Part shown: positions 1 through 7,706 of the stretch, piece by piece | Numbering within the stretch: position 1 is the stretch's first letter | Layout of the letters: the number at the start of each line of letters is the position of its first letter | Assembly: GCF_026686735.1 (NCBI RefSeq) | Contig: NZ_CP113432.1 | Location: 6,065,001 to 6,129,000 of the forward strand | Reading direction: 5' to 3' | From: Pseudomonas triclosanedens | Lineage (GTDB): Bacteria; Pseudomonadota; Gammaproteobacteria; Pseudomonadales; Pseudomonadaceae | DNA: 64,000 nt | Notes under the pieces: model-generated | Database searches by the model: none | The model's input: the letters and a program-made list of their open reading frames with translations, nothing else | Told to the model about the DNA's origin: nothing | Position numbers and translations under genes: made by a program

Positions 1-41
1 GCGCCGATGGAAACCAGGGCGACGATGTTCAGGTCATTCAT
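1..41 (-). CDS. etfB: EtfB N-terminus (electron transfer flavoprotein beta), truncated by window edge
   Basis: Only the first 13 codons lie in the window. Read on the minus strand from the ATG at 41 they give MNDLNIVALVSIG, an opening typical of the beta subunit of electron transfer flavoproteins. A ribosome binding site GAGGTGG sits just upstream of the ATG. It follows etfA by 120 bp on the same strand, so it would be the last visible gene of the dgc operon. The identification rests on the short N-terminus plus the position next to etfA; the rest of the gene lies outside the window. Confidence 0.6.
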   Translation of the reverse strand, partial: MNDLNIVALVSIG

Positions 42-67
42 AAGCCACCTCGGGCTCGCAAGCTGGC

Positions 68-145
68 GTAGGGCGAATAACGCGCAGCGTTATCCGCCGA
101 TGTGGCGATGGCGGCGGATAAAGCCTGCGGCTTTATCCGCCCTAC
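68..145. repeat. Dispersed palindromic repeat, copy 1 (GTAGGGCG...CGCCCTAC)
   Basis: About 78 bp bounded by GTAGGGCG and CGCCCTAC. Inside are two shorter palindromes (ataacgcgcagcgttat-type and ataaagcctgcggctttat-type). The same design recurs at 1415, 19419 and 25849, and as a half copy at 28251. This copy fills the etfA-etfB gap. It looks like a REP/BIME-like non-coding element that folds into paired hairpins. Confidence 0.75.
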
Positions 146-161
146 AGTCGGAGAGCCCCCC

Positions 162-1394
162 TCAGGCCGCATCGCGCGCCCCTCCGTTGCGATGGGCCTC
201 GGCCAGTTCGATCAGCGCCTGGAGAATCGCGGCGGAGTCGCCGATCACCGAGAGATCGGCGCGTTTGATCATGTCGCAACCCGGGTCCAGGTTGATCGCC
301 ACCACCTTGTCGCAGGAACCGATGCCTTGCAGGTGCTGGATCGCCCCGGAAATGCCCACAGCCAGGTAGACCCTCGCAGTGACCCAGGTGCCGGTGGCGC
401 CCACCTGGCGCGCGCGCGGCATGTGGCCGTCGTCCACCGCCACGCGGGATGCGCCTTCGGTGGCGCCGAGGGCTGCGGCGGCGCGGTGGAACAGGTCCCA
501 GTCCTTCACGCCGTTGCCGCCGGAGAGGATGAATTCCGCCTCGGACATCGGAATCTGCGCCGGGTCCACGGCGACCGGGCCGAGGTCCTCGATGCGCGGC
601 AGGTTGCGTGCGACGTTGTTCGCCAGTGCCACAGGCCGTACCTCATGGCGTGTCTCGCTGACCGGCTCGGCGCATTCGGCGGAGGCCAGGATCAGGCGTG
701 GCAGGCCACGGTGCAAATCCTGCTGGCCGGCACCGGCGCGGCCGACGCAGCGCTCGCCCTCGGCCTGCCACACGCGAGTCGCCGGACGCTCGCCCAGGCT
801 CGCGGCCAGGCGACGGCCCAGTTCGCCGCCACCGCTGCGGCTATCGGGCAGCAGCCAGTGGCGCGGGGCGAACTGGCTGTTCACCGAGCGCAGCGCCAGC
901 ACCCGTTGTTCCGGGGCGTAACCGTCATATTCATTGCCTTCGATCTGCAGCAGGCGGTCGACGCCCGCTGTATCGAAGGCGCTTTCCTTGTGCTCGCCGA
1001 AGATCACGGCGAGCACCGCGCCGTCGTTGCCGGCGAGCTTGCGGGCCAGGCCCAGCAGGTCGCGGTCGTGGCTGGAAAGGCGGCCGCCGACCATGTCCGG
1101 CACCACGGCAATCAGAAAAGCCGGCTGCTCGATCGTCACCAACGGCAACTGCACCACTTCCGGCGCGCTGCTGCGCTTGCCGCCGGTGCCCTGCTGGCCA
1201 CCGGAGCGGTCGATGCGCTTGATGCCGTTGGGGCCGATGAAGCCGACCGCGTGGGGGTTCTTGCGCAGCACGCCGCTTGGGCCCATCCAGCGGCTTTCGC
1301 CGCCCTGGGTCGACTGCATGGCCGCGTGCAGCGGGTGCAGGCGGTTGCGGGCGATCCACTCGGCGCGCGGATCGCGGCGGATGATGTCGCTCAT
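162..1394 (-). CDS. etfA: Electron transfer flavoprotein alpha subunit of the dimethylglycine pathway
   Basis: 410-aa EtfA-family protein, expected to pair with EtfB and carry electrons from dimethylglycine (and possibly sarcosine) demethylation to the respiratory chain. The C-terminal FAD-binding domain is clear: GATEGASRVAVDDG, then ARQVGATGTWV and AVGISGAIQHLQG, then the conserved NLDPGCDMIKRADLSVIGD segment. It is about 100 residues longer than housekeeping EtfA; the extra N-terminal part contains NPHAVGFIGPNGIKRIDRSG. The ATG at 1394 has GGAGC about 8 nt upstream. It lies 118 bp after dgcB and 120 bp before etfB, each gap holding one palindromic repeat. The order dgcA-dgcB-etfA-etfB is the known Pseudomonas arrangement. 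Confidence 0.88.
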   Translation of the reverse strand: MSDIIRRDPRAEWIARNRLHPLHAAMQSTQGGESRWMGPSGVLRKNPHAVGFIGPNGIKRIDRSGGQQGTGGKRSSAPEVVQLPLVTIEQPAFLIAVVPDMVGGRLSSHDRDLLGLARKLAGNDGAVLAVIFGEHKESAFDTAGVDRLLQIEGNEYDGYAPEQRVLALRSVNSQFAPRHWLLPDSRSGGGELGRRLAASLGERPATRVWQAEGERCVGRAGAGQQDLHRGLPRLILASAECAEPVSETRHEVRPVALANNVARNLPRIEDLGPVAVDPAQIPMSEAEFILSGGNGVKDWDLFHRAAAALGATEGASRVAVDDGHMPRARQVGATGTWVTARVYLAVGISGAIQHLQGIGSCDKVVAINLDPGCDMIKRADLSVIGDSAAILQALIELAEAHRNGGARDAA

Positions 1395-1414
1395 GCTCGA
1401 TGCTCCAGGCTGGT

Positions 1415-1492
1415 GTAGGGCGAATGACGCGAAGCGTTATCCGCCGATGAAGTCGATACGGCGGATAGAGCCGTTGGCTTTACCCGCCCTAC
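1415..1492. repeat. Dispersed palindromic repeat, copy 2
   Basis: 78 bp starting GTAGGGCGAATGACGC and ending CCCGCCCTAC, same architecture and length as copy 1 at 68-145. It occupies almost the whole dgcB-etfA gap. Confidence 0.75.
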
Positions 1493-1512
1493 GAAGGCGG
1501 CCGGCGCGTTCA

Positions 1513-3480
1513 TCAGTGCACCTCCGCCGCTTCTTCACGGCGTACCAGCGAGGGCTTTTTTACCGGCACCTCGGTGGCCTCGATGAGTACCTCGGCGACC
1601 AGTTCGGCGATGTCCTTGATCTCCGGGCGCGGCGCGACCACGCCTTCGAGCATCGCTGTGCACTGCGGGCAGCCCACGGCCACCAGCTCGGCGCCGGTTT
1701 CCTTGATGTCCGCCATGCGCATGTCGGGTATCCGCTGCTTGCCGGGGATGTCGGTGATCGGCGCGCCGCCGCCACCGCCGCAGCAGCGCGAGCGGAAGCC
1801 GGAGCGGGCCATTTCCTTCACTTCGATGCCGATGGCCTTGAGCACGTTGCGCGGCGCTTCGTACTCGCCGTTGTAGCGGCCGAGGTAGCAGGGGTCGTGG
1901 TAGGTCACGCTGTCGGCCTTGCTCTGCCCGAGGTTCAACGCGCCCTTGCGCACCAGCTCGTCGATGAAGGTGCTGTGGTGCAGCACCTCGTAGTTGCCGC
2001 CCAGCGCTCCGTACTCGTTCTTCAGCACATGGAAGCTGTGCGGGTCGCAGCTGACGATGCGCTTGAAGCGGTACTTGGCCAGGGTGGCGATGTTGCGCTT
2101 GGCCAGGGTCTGGAAGGTGGCTTCGTCACCCAGGCGACGGGCCACGTCGCCGCTGTCGCGCTCCTCCAGGCCGAGCACGGCGAAGTCGACGTGGGCGGCC
2201 TTTAGGATCTTCACGAAGGACCGCAGGGTGCGCTGGTTGCGCATGTCGAAGGCGCCGTCGCCCACCCAGAACAGCACGTCGGCCTGCTGCTTGTCGGCCA
2301 GCAGCGGCAGGTTCAGGTCCGCCGCCCAGTTCAGCCGGCCGCCGGGGGCGAAGCCGCCGGGGTTATCGGTGGCGATGAGGTTTTCCAGCACCTCGGCGCC
2401 CTTGTTCGGAGTCGCGCCCTTTTCCAGGGTGAGGTGGCGGCGCATGTCGACGATGGCGTCGACGTGCTCGATCATCATCGGGCATTCCTCGACGCAGGCC
2501 CGGCAGGTGGTGCAGGACCACAGGGTCTCGGCGTCCACCAGGGCCTTGCCGCCCAGCGCAACGATGGGCTGGTGCGGGCCGCCGCTGTGCTCGCCCAGGG
2601 GCTTGCCGGGGTAGGGGCTGCCGGCGAAGTTGGCATCATTGCCGCCCGCCAGGCCGATGACCATGTCCTGGATGAGTTTCTTCGGGTTCAGCGGCTGGCC
2701 GGCGGCGAAGGCCGGGCACATGGCCTCGCACTTGCCGCACTGCACGCAGGCGTCGAAGCCGAGCAACTGGTTCCAGGTGAAGTCGGTGGGCTTTTCCACG
2801 CCCAGCGGCGCCATGGGGTCGTTCAGGTCCAGGAGCTTCAGGCCGGTGGAGCGGCCGCCGCCGAAGCGTTCGGCGCGGCGGTGCCAGGCCAGGTGCAGGG
2901 CGCCGGCGAAGGCGTGCTTCATCGGCCCGCCCCAGGTCATGCCGAAGAACAGCTCGGACACACCCCAGGCCACGCCGACGGCCAGGATGGCCGCCAGGAA
3001 CCAACCGCCGAAGCCCTCCGGCAGAATGCCCGCCACCGGCAGGGTGGCGATGAAGAAGCTCGCCGAGAACATCAGCAGGCTTTTCGGCAGGCGCATCCAC
3101 GGGCCTTTGGACAGGCGCGAGGGCGGGTCGAGGCGGCGCTTGGCGACGAACAGCGCGCCGCAGAACATCAGCGCGGTGGCGGCCAGCAGGGCGAAGCCGA
3201 GGATGCGGTTGTGCAGGCCGAAACCGTGCACCAGGATCGCCAGCAGCGCCGCGGCAACGAAGCCGCCGGCGGTGGCCACGTGGGTCTTGGACATGTACTT
3301 GTCGCGCTCGACCACGTGGTGCAGGTCCACCAGATAGCGGCGCGGCATTTTCAGCAGGCCGCCGACCCAGTCGACCCGGGCGGGCCGGCCACGGCGCCAC
3401 ATCGCGAAGCGCTTCACGGCGCCCAGCACGGCAAGGCCGAGGGCGGCGAAGAGCAGGATGGGGAGGATGATGTTGAGCAT
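1513..3480 (-). CDS. dgcB: Dimethylglycine catabolism Fe-S oxidoreductase DgcB
   Basis: 655-aa membrane-anchored iron-sulfur protein needed, with DgcA, for demethylation of dimethylglycine to sarcosine. Hydrophobic segments run over roughly residues 1-25, 70-112 and 133-180. Two ferredoxin-type 4Fe-4S motifs follow: CVQCGKCEAMCP (Cys 245, 248, 251, 255) and CTTCRACVEECP (Cys 323, 326, 329, 333). The C-terminal half holds cysteine-rich CCG-type segments (HDPCYLGRYNG and RCCGGGGGAP) like those in HdrB/GlpC-type proteins. The start is the ATG at 3480 with GGGAGACC upstream. It is downstream of dgcA by 102 bp and upstream of etfA, consistent with passing electrons to EtfAB; its exact electron partners are inference. 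Confidence 0.9.
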   Translation of the reverse strand: MLNIILPILLFAALGLAVLGAVKRFAMWRRGRPARVDWVGGLLKMPRRYLVDLHHVVERDKYMSKTHVATAGGFVAAALLAILVHGFGLHNRILGFALLAATALMFCGALFVAKRRLDPPSRLSKGPWMRLPKSLLMFSASFFIATLPVAGILPEGFGGWFLAAILAVGVAWGVSELFFGMTWGGPMKHAFAGALHLAWHRRAERFGGGRSTGLKLLDLNDPMAPLGVEKPTDFTWNQLLGFDACVQCGKCEAMCPAFAAGQPLNPKKLIQDMVIGLAGGNDANFAGSPYPGKPLGEHSGGPHQPIVALGGKALVDAETLWSCTTCRACVEECPMMIEHVDAIVDMRRHLTLEKGATPNKGAEVLENLIATDNPGGFAPGGRLNWAADLNLPLLADKQQADVLFWVGDGAFDMRNQRTLRSFVKILKAAHVDFAVLGLEERDSGDVARRLGDEATFQTLAKRNIATLAKYRFKRIVSCDPHSFHVLKNEYGALGGNYEVLHHSTFIDELVRKGALNLGQSKADSVTYHDPCYLGRYNGEYEAPRNVLKAIGIEVKEMARSGFRSRCCGGGGGAPITDIPGKQRIPDMRMADIKETGAELVAVGCPQCTAMLEGVVAPRPEIKDIAELVAEVLIEATEVPVKKPSLVRREEAAEVH

Positions 3481-3525
3481 TGTTATTGGTCTCCCTACGG
3501 GACCGGACTAACGCTGAAAGGGGAT

Positions 3526-3568
3526 GGGTGGAACCCTCGACAATCGATGGGTATCGAAGGCTCCACCC
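3526..3568. repeat. Dispersed palindromic repeat, second family, between dgcA and dgcB
   Basis: GGGTGGA at 3526-3532 pairs with TCCACCC at 3562-3568. The core ATGGGTATCG-AAGGCTCCACCC is shared with the copy at 47416-47480 and is related to those at 27450 and 45802. Non-coding spacer element. Confidence 0.6.
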
Positions 3569-3582
3569 GCCCTGCGGTCGCG

Positions 3583-5643
3583 TCAGAAGTCCTTGCACAG
3601 ACGCAGCGCGTCATAGATCGCCGCATGGGTATTGCGCTGGGCCACGCAGTCGCCGATGCGGAACAGCAGATACCCGTCGCCTGGCTCGCTGAGGCACGGC
3701 TGCGGCTTGATCGCGAACAGCGCCTCGACGTCGATCTGGCCCTTGTTGCGCGAGCCCTGCTTGAGCGCGTAGTACAGGCTCTCGTCCGGACGCACGCCGT
3801 TCTCCACGACGATCTGGTCGACCACCCGCTCTTCCTTCGCGCCGGTGTATTCGTTCTCCAGCACGGCCACCAGCTTGTCGCCCTCGCGGTAGACCTTCTC
3901 CAGCATCAGGTCGCCGGTCATGATCACTTCCTTGGGGTACATGCTGCGGTAGTAGGTCGGGAAGGTGGTGCCGCCGATGGCCACGCCCGGCTTGATGTCG
4001 TCAGTGACGATCTCGACCTGGGCGCCCTTGTCGGCGAGGAAGTCGGCCACCGACATGCCGCTGAACTCGCAGATGGTGTCGTAGACCAGCACGTTCTTGC
4101 CTGGCGCCACCTTGCCGTCGAGCACGTCCCAACTGCTGACCACCAGCCCGTCGGCGGCGCCCCAGTGCTCGTTCTGTTCGAGGAACGGATGGCCGCCGTT
4201 GGCCAGCACCACCACGTCGGGACGCAGGTCCAGGATGGTGTCGGCGTCCGCGCCGGTGCCCAGGCGCAGGTCGACGTTCAGCCGCGCCAGCTCCAACTGG
4301 TACCAGCGGGTGATGCCGGCGATCTGGTCGCGCTGCGGGGCTTTCGAGGCGGTGGTGATCTGCCCGCCAAGCTGGTCCTTCTTCTCGAACAGGGTCACGT
4401 CGTGGCCACGCTCGGCGGCGACGCGCGCCGCTTCCATGCCGGCCGGGCCGCCACCGACAACGACGACCTTGCGCTTCACGCCAGTGGTCTTCTCGATGAT
4501 GTGCGGCACGCCCATGTATTCGCGGGAAGTGGCGGCGTTCTGGATGCACAGCACGTCCAGGCCCTGATACTGGCGGTCGATGCAGTAGTTGGCGCCGACG
4601 CACTGCTTGATCTGGTCGACCTGGCCCATCTTGATCTTGGCGATCAGGTGCGGGTCGGCGATGTGCGCGCGGGTCATGCCGACCATGTCCACGTAGCCGC
4701 CTTCGAGGATGCGCGTGGCCTGGTTCGGGTCCTTGATGTTCTGCGCGTGCAGCACCGGCACGTTGACCACCTCCTTGATGCCCGCGGCCAGGTGCAGGAA
4801 CGGCTCCGGCGGGAAGGTCATGTTCGGGATGACGTTGGCCAGGGTGTTGTGGGTGTCGCAGCCGGAACCGACCACGCCGATGAAGTCGATCATGCCGGTA
4901 TCGCTGTAATACTTGGCGATCTGCTTCATGTCGTCGTGGGTGAGGCCGTCCGGGTGGAACTCGTCACCGCAGATGCGCATGCCGACGCAGAAGTCGTCGC
5001 CGACTTCGGCACGCACCGCCTTGAGCACTTCCAGGCCGAACTTCATGCGGCCCTCGAAGCTGCCGCCCCACTCGTCGGTACGCTTGTTGACGCGCGGGCT
5101 CCAGAACTGGTCGATCATGTGCTGGTGCACGGCGGACAGCTCGACGCCATCCAGGCCACCTTCCTTCGCCCGGCGTGCCGCCTGGGCGTAGTTGCCGATC
5201 ACCCGCCAGATCTCTTCCGGCTCGATGGTCTTGCAGGTGGCGCGGTGCACCGGCTCGCGAATGCCCGAGGGCGACATCAGGGTCGGCCAGTGGTAGCCGT
5301 CCCAGCGCGAACGGCGACCCATGTGGGTAATCTGGATCATGATCTTGGCCCCATGCTTGTGCATGGCGTCGGCCAGGTTCTGGAAGTGCGGAATGATGCG
5401 GTCGGTGGAGAGGTTCACCGAACTCCACCACTGCTGCGGGCTGTCGATGGCGACCACGGAAGAACCGCCGCAGATGGCCAGGCCGATGCCGCCCTTGGCC
5501 TTCTCCTCGTAGTACTTCACGTAGCGCTCGGTGGTCATGCCGCCGTCGGTGGCATAGACCTCGGCGTGGGCGGTGGAGAGCACGCGGTTGCGGATGGTCA
5601 GCTTGCCGATCTGGATCGGCTGGAACATTGCCTCGAAAGCCAT
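3583..5643 (-). CDS. dgcA: Dimethylglycine demethylase DgcA (OYE / trimethylamine dehydrogenase-like)
   Basis: 686-aa flavoprotein that removes a methyl group from dimethylglycine to give sarcosine. Residues 1-345 are an NADH:flavin oxidoreductase TIM barrel (MFQPIQIGKLTIRNRV at the N-terminus, QITHMGRRSRWDG, HQHMIDQFWSPRVNKRTD). Residues 393-420 carry a Rossmann motif (VVVVGGGPAGMEAARVAAERG). Between them lies the iron-sulfur segment with Cys348, Cys354 and Cys366, but the usual second cysteine of the CxxCxxxC pattern is Ala351. The ATG at 5643 has GAGGA upstream. It is preceded by the DUF5943-like gene (74 bp) and followed by dgcB. In PAO1 these genes respond to dimethylglycine/betaine through GbdR; that regulator is not in this window. 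Confidence 0.92.
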   Translation of the reverse strand: MAFEAMFQPIQIGKLTIRNRVLSTAHAEVYATDGGMTTERYVKYYEEKAKGGIGLAICGGSSVVAIDSPQQWWSSVNLSTDRIIPHFQNLADAMHKHGAKIMIQITHMGRRSRWDGYHWPTLMSPSGIREPVHRATCKTIEPEEIWRVIGNYAQAARRAKEGGLDGVELSAVHQHMIDQFWSPRVNKRTDEWGGSFEGRMKFGLEVLKAVRAEVGDDFCVGMRICGDEFHPDGLTHDDMKQIAKYYSDTGMIDFIGVVGSGCDTHNTLANVIPNMTFPPEPFLHLAAGIKEVVNVPVLHAQNIKDPNQATRILEGGYVDMVGMTRAHIADPHLIAKIKMGQVDQIKQCVGANYCIDRQYQGLDVLCIQNAATSREYMGVPHIIEKTTGVKRKVVVVGGGPAGMEAARVAAERGHDVTLFEKKDQLGGQITTASKAPQRDQIAGITRWYQLELARLNVDLRLGTGADADTILDLRPDVVVLANGGHPFLEQNEHWGAADGLVVSSWDVLDGKVAPGKNVLVYDTICEFSGMSVADFLADKGAQVEIVTDDIKPGVAIGGTTFPTYYRSMYPKEVIMTGDLMLEKVYREGDKLVAVLENEYTGAKEERVVDQIVVENGVRPDESLYYALKQGSRNKGQIDVEALFAIKPQPCLSEPGDGYLLFRIGDCVAQRNTHAAIYDALRLCKDF

Positions 5644-5717
5644 TGCGGCATCCTCACGGGATCAGAGGTTTCTTGTTGTGGTGGCGGCCTGCGAGCCGCC
5701 CGTGCCGAAGTCGTGGA

Positions 5718-6248
5718 TCAGAGCGGTTTGACGACGAACAGGCCGTCGTCGTGGCCGTCCTCGGCGCCGCTGTAGACCTGCTCGGCGACGGTGCGGATGT
5801 CGCTGCCGCGCGCCTGGAGGATCTGGTCCATGGCGCCGGCGAACCAGCCGGTGAACATGTAGTCGACCTTGCGGTTGACCTTGCCGTAGACGTACACGAA
5901 GGCCGAGTGCTTCAGGCGCACCTGGGCGGTGCCCTTGTCGAGGTCGATCTGTTCGATCTGGAACAGGCCCCAGCCGCGCTGGGACAGGCGCTTCATGTAG
6001 TGCTCGAAGACTTCCACGCCGACCAGGCCGTGGCACTCGGCTTCCTTCTCGCACCAGTGCCAGGCGGACTTGTAGCCGGCCTTGTAGAGAATCTCGGCGT
6101 AACGCTCGGCGCCCAGCTCTTCCTCGATGCCCATGTGGTTGTTGACGAAGAAATGCCGCGGCACATAGAGCATCGGCAGGGCGTCGGTGGTCCAGACGCC
6201 GGTTTCGCTGTCGACTTCGATGGGCAGTTCGGGGGCGTGTTTGGCCAT
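5718..6248 (-). CDS. DUF5943-like (4-vinyl-reductase-like) protein of the dgc operon
   Basis: 176 aa when started at the ATG at 6248, which has GGAGTC upstream; a longer in-frame ATG at 6296 has no such site. The sequence (PMLYVPRHFFVNNHMGIEEELG, YKSAWHWCEKEAECHGLVG, VDYMFTGWFAGAMDQIL) is of the small-ligand-binding 4VR type placed by memory in DUF5943, the kind of gene found beside dgcA in Pseudomonas. A conserved Cys (ECHGL) and the family link to substrate-binding V4R domains suggest an accessory role in demethylation, but no reaction is established. It lies 108 bp after the dipeptidase-like gene and 74 bp before dgcA on the same strand. Confidence 0.72.
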   Translation of the reverse strand: MAKHAPELPIEVDSETGVWTTDALPMLYVPRHFFVNNHMGIEEELGAERYAEILYKAGYKSAWHWCEKEAECHGLVGVEVFEHYMKRLSQRGWGLFQIEQIDLDKGTAQVRLKHSAFVYVYGKVNRKVDYMFTGWFAGAMDQILQARGSDIRTVAEQVYSGAEDGHDDGLFVVKPL

Positions 6249-6356
6249 GTGTGCAGACTCCAGAAAGTACTGTTCCGGCAGGGCGCGGCCCTGCATTCAG
6301 GTATGAGAAGTGGCGGCGCAGCTATCGATGCGCGCAGCAGGCCCCAGGGGTATTCA

Positions 6357-7334
6357 TCACTCGCCCCAGACTTCGCCGAGGACCCTTACCCAGTTCTCGC
6401 CCATGACCTTGCGCACTACGCGCTCGGGCATGCCACGGCCAAGCAGCGTTTCGGTGAGGTTGGGGAATTCGCCCACGGTGCGGATGCCCAGTGGGTTGAC
6501 GATCTTTCCGAAGTTGGTGAGGCGGCGGGCGTAACCCTTGTCGTGGGTCAGCCACTCGAAGAAGTCCTGGCCGTGGCCCTGGGTAAAGTCGGTGCCGATG
6601 CCGATGGCGTCCTCGCCGACGATGTTCATCACGTACTCGATGGCTTCGGCGTAGTCGTCGATGGTCGAGTCGATGCCCTTGGCCAGGAACGGCGCGAACA
6701 TGGTCACGCCGACGAAACCGCCGTGGTCGGCGATGAATTTCAGCTCGGCATCGGACTTGTTGCGCGGGTGCTCTTTCAGGCCCGAGGGCAGGCAGTGGGA
6801 ATAGGTGACGGGCTTCTTCGACTCGAGGATGACTTCCTCGGAAGTCTTCGAACCGACGTGGGACAGGTCGCACATGATGCCGACGCGGTTCATCTCCGCG
6901 ACGATCTCGCGGCCGAAGCCGGAGAGGCCGCCGTCGCGCTCGTAGCAGCCGGTGCCGACCAGGTTCTGGGTGTTGTAGCACATCTGCACGATGCCCACGC
7001 CGAGCTGCTTGAAGATCTCCACGTAGCCGATCTGGTCCTCGAACGCATGGGCGTTCTGGAAGCCGAAGAGGATACCGGTCTTGCCCTGCTCCTTGGCCTT
7101 GCGGATATCGGCGGTGGTACGCACCTGCAGCACCAGGTCGCTGTTGTCGCGGATCAGCTTGCTGCTGGAAACGATGTTGTTCACCGTTGCCTGGAATCCT
7201 TCCCACACCGACACGGTGCAGTTGGCGGCGGTCAGCCCGCCCTTGCGCATGTCTTCGAACAGTTCGCGGCTCCACTTGGCGATGATCAGGCCATCGATGA
7301 CGATGCTGTCGGCGTGAAGTTCGGCTGGGCTCAT
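6357..7334 (-). CDS. Peptidase M19 (renal dipeptidase-like) protein with altered metal site
   Basis: 325-aa TIM-barrel protein of the membrane dipeptidase family, first gene of the dgc operon. Several family motifs are present: YNTQNLVGTGCYERDGGLSGFGREIVAEMN, DLSHVG, YSHCLP, PRNKSD and IGIGTDF. The N-terminal metal motif, normally DGHxD, reads IVIDGLIIAKW, and the segment that normally supplies the bridging glutamate reads GFQNA. A classical dinuclear zinc dipeptidase is therefore unlikely; it may act on another substrate or bind one metal. There is no signal peptide, so it is cytoplasmic. A dipeptidase gene at this place is conserved in Pseudomonas dgc operons (known context, function unknown). 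The 230 bp upstream (7335-7564) should contain the operon promoter. Confidence 0.8.
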   Translation of the reverse strand: MSPAELHADSIVIDGLIIAKWSRELFEDMRKGGLTAANCTVSVWEGFQATVNNIVSSSKLIRDNSDLVLQVRTTADIRKAKEQGKTGILFGFQNAHAFEDQIGYVEIFKQLGVGIVQMCYNTQNLVGTGCYERDGGLSGFGREIVAEMNRVGIMCDLSHVGSKTSEEVILESKKPVTYSHCLPSGLKEHPRNKSDAELKFIADHGGFVGVTMFAPFLAKGIDSTIDDYAEAIEYVMNIVGEDAIGIGTDFTQGHGQDFFEWLTHDKGYARRLTNFGKIVNPLGIRTVGEFPNLTETLLGRGMPERVVRKVMGENWVRVLGEVWGE

Positions 7335-7564
7335 CTTGGCGTCCCTCTTGTCAGGCGTCGGACTTGGTGCGCCGGGACTGGCGCCGACGCTTTGGGGGCA
7401 GCATATCCCCGGGTGCCGTAGCGACCCGGCTCGAAAGCGACCAGCGAAGTACCGAAAGCGTCAAGGCGGCGACACGGGCGAGGGCATTCGCGCCGGTCTG
7501 CCGCGGGTTTCAAGGCGAAGGAAGGGCGCAGGGTGCCGTCAGGCCACTGCGGGCGGCGCAGCCG

Positions 7565-7651
7565 TCAGCGCTTGCGCCAGCAGGCGAAGAGGTTCCACGC
7601 CACCAGGGCGGTGACGAAGGCGGAGCTGCTGTAGAAAAGCACGGCATCCAC
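7565..7651 (-). CDS. Putative 28-aa membrane miniprotein between gbcA and the dgc operon
   Basis: A small ORF starting with GTG at 7651, preceded by a near-ideal Shine-Dalgarno GGAGGAA with 7 nt spacing and ending with TGA at 7565-7567. The product begins (M)DAVLFYSSSAFVTALVAWN and ends LFACWRKR: one hydrophobic helix with a basic tail, so an inner-membrane single-pass peptide with the C-terminus inside is predicted. It lies downstream of gbcA beyond the gbcA terminator hairpin (7671-7695). An overlapping frame starts at ATG 7647 but lacks the hydrophobic pattern. No homologue is recognised; the strong ribosome binding site is the main support. Confidence 0.5.
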   Translation of the reverse strand: MDAVLFYSSSAFVTALVAWNLFACWRKR

Positions 7652-7670
7652 GTGGATTCCTCCGGAACGA

Positions 7671-7695
7671 CAGCGCCCCCGCGAAGGGGGCGCTG
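7671..7695 (-). terminator. Terminator hairpin after gbcA
   Basis: Perfect 10-bp stem CAGCGCCCCC / GGGGGCGCTG with a 5-nt loop, 11 nt beyond the gbcA stop. It is followed on the minus strand by TCGTTCC rather than a long U-run, so termination may be partial, allowing read-through to the miniprotein at 7565-7651. Confidence 0.7.
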
Positions 7696-7706
7696 GATGA
7701 GGGGGC

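Noticed and set aside
2434..5775. 1113-aa open frame on the plus strand across dgcB-dgcA
   Set aside because: Antisense to two clear genes; low-complexity His/Val/Asp/Leu composition typical of the complement of high-GC codons; no motif.
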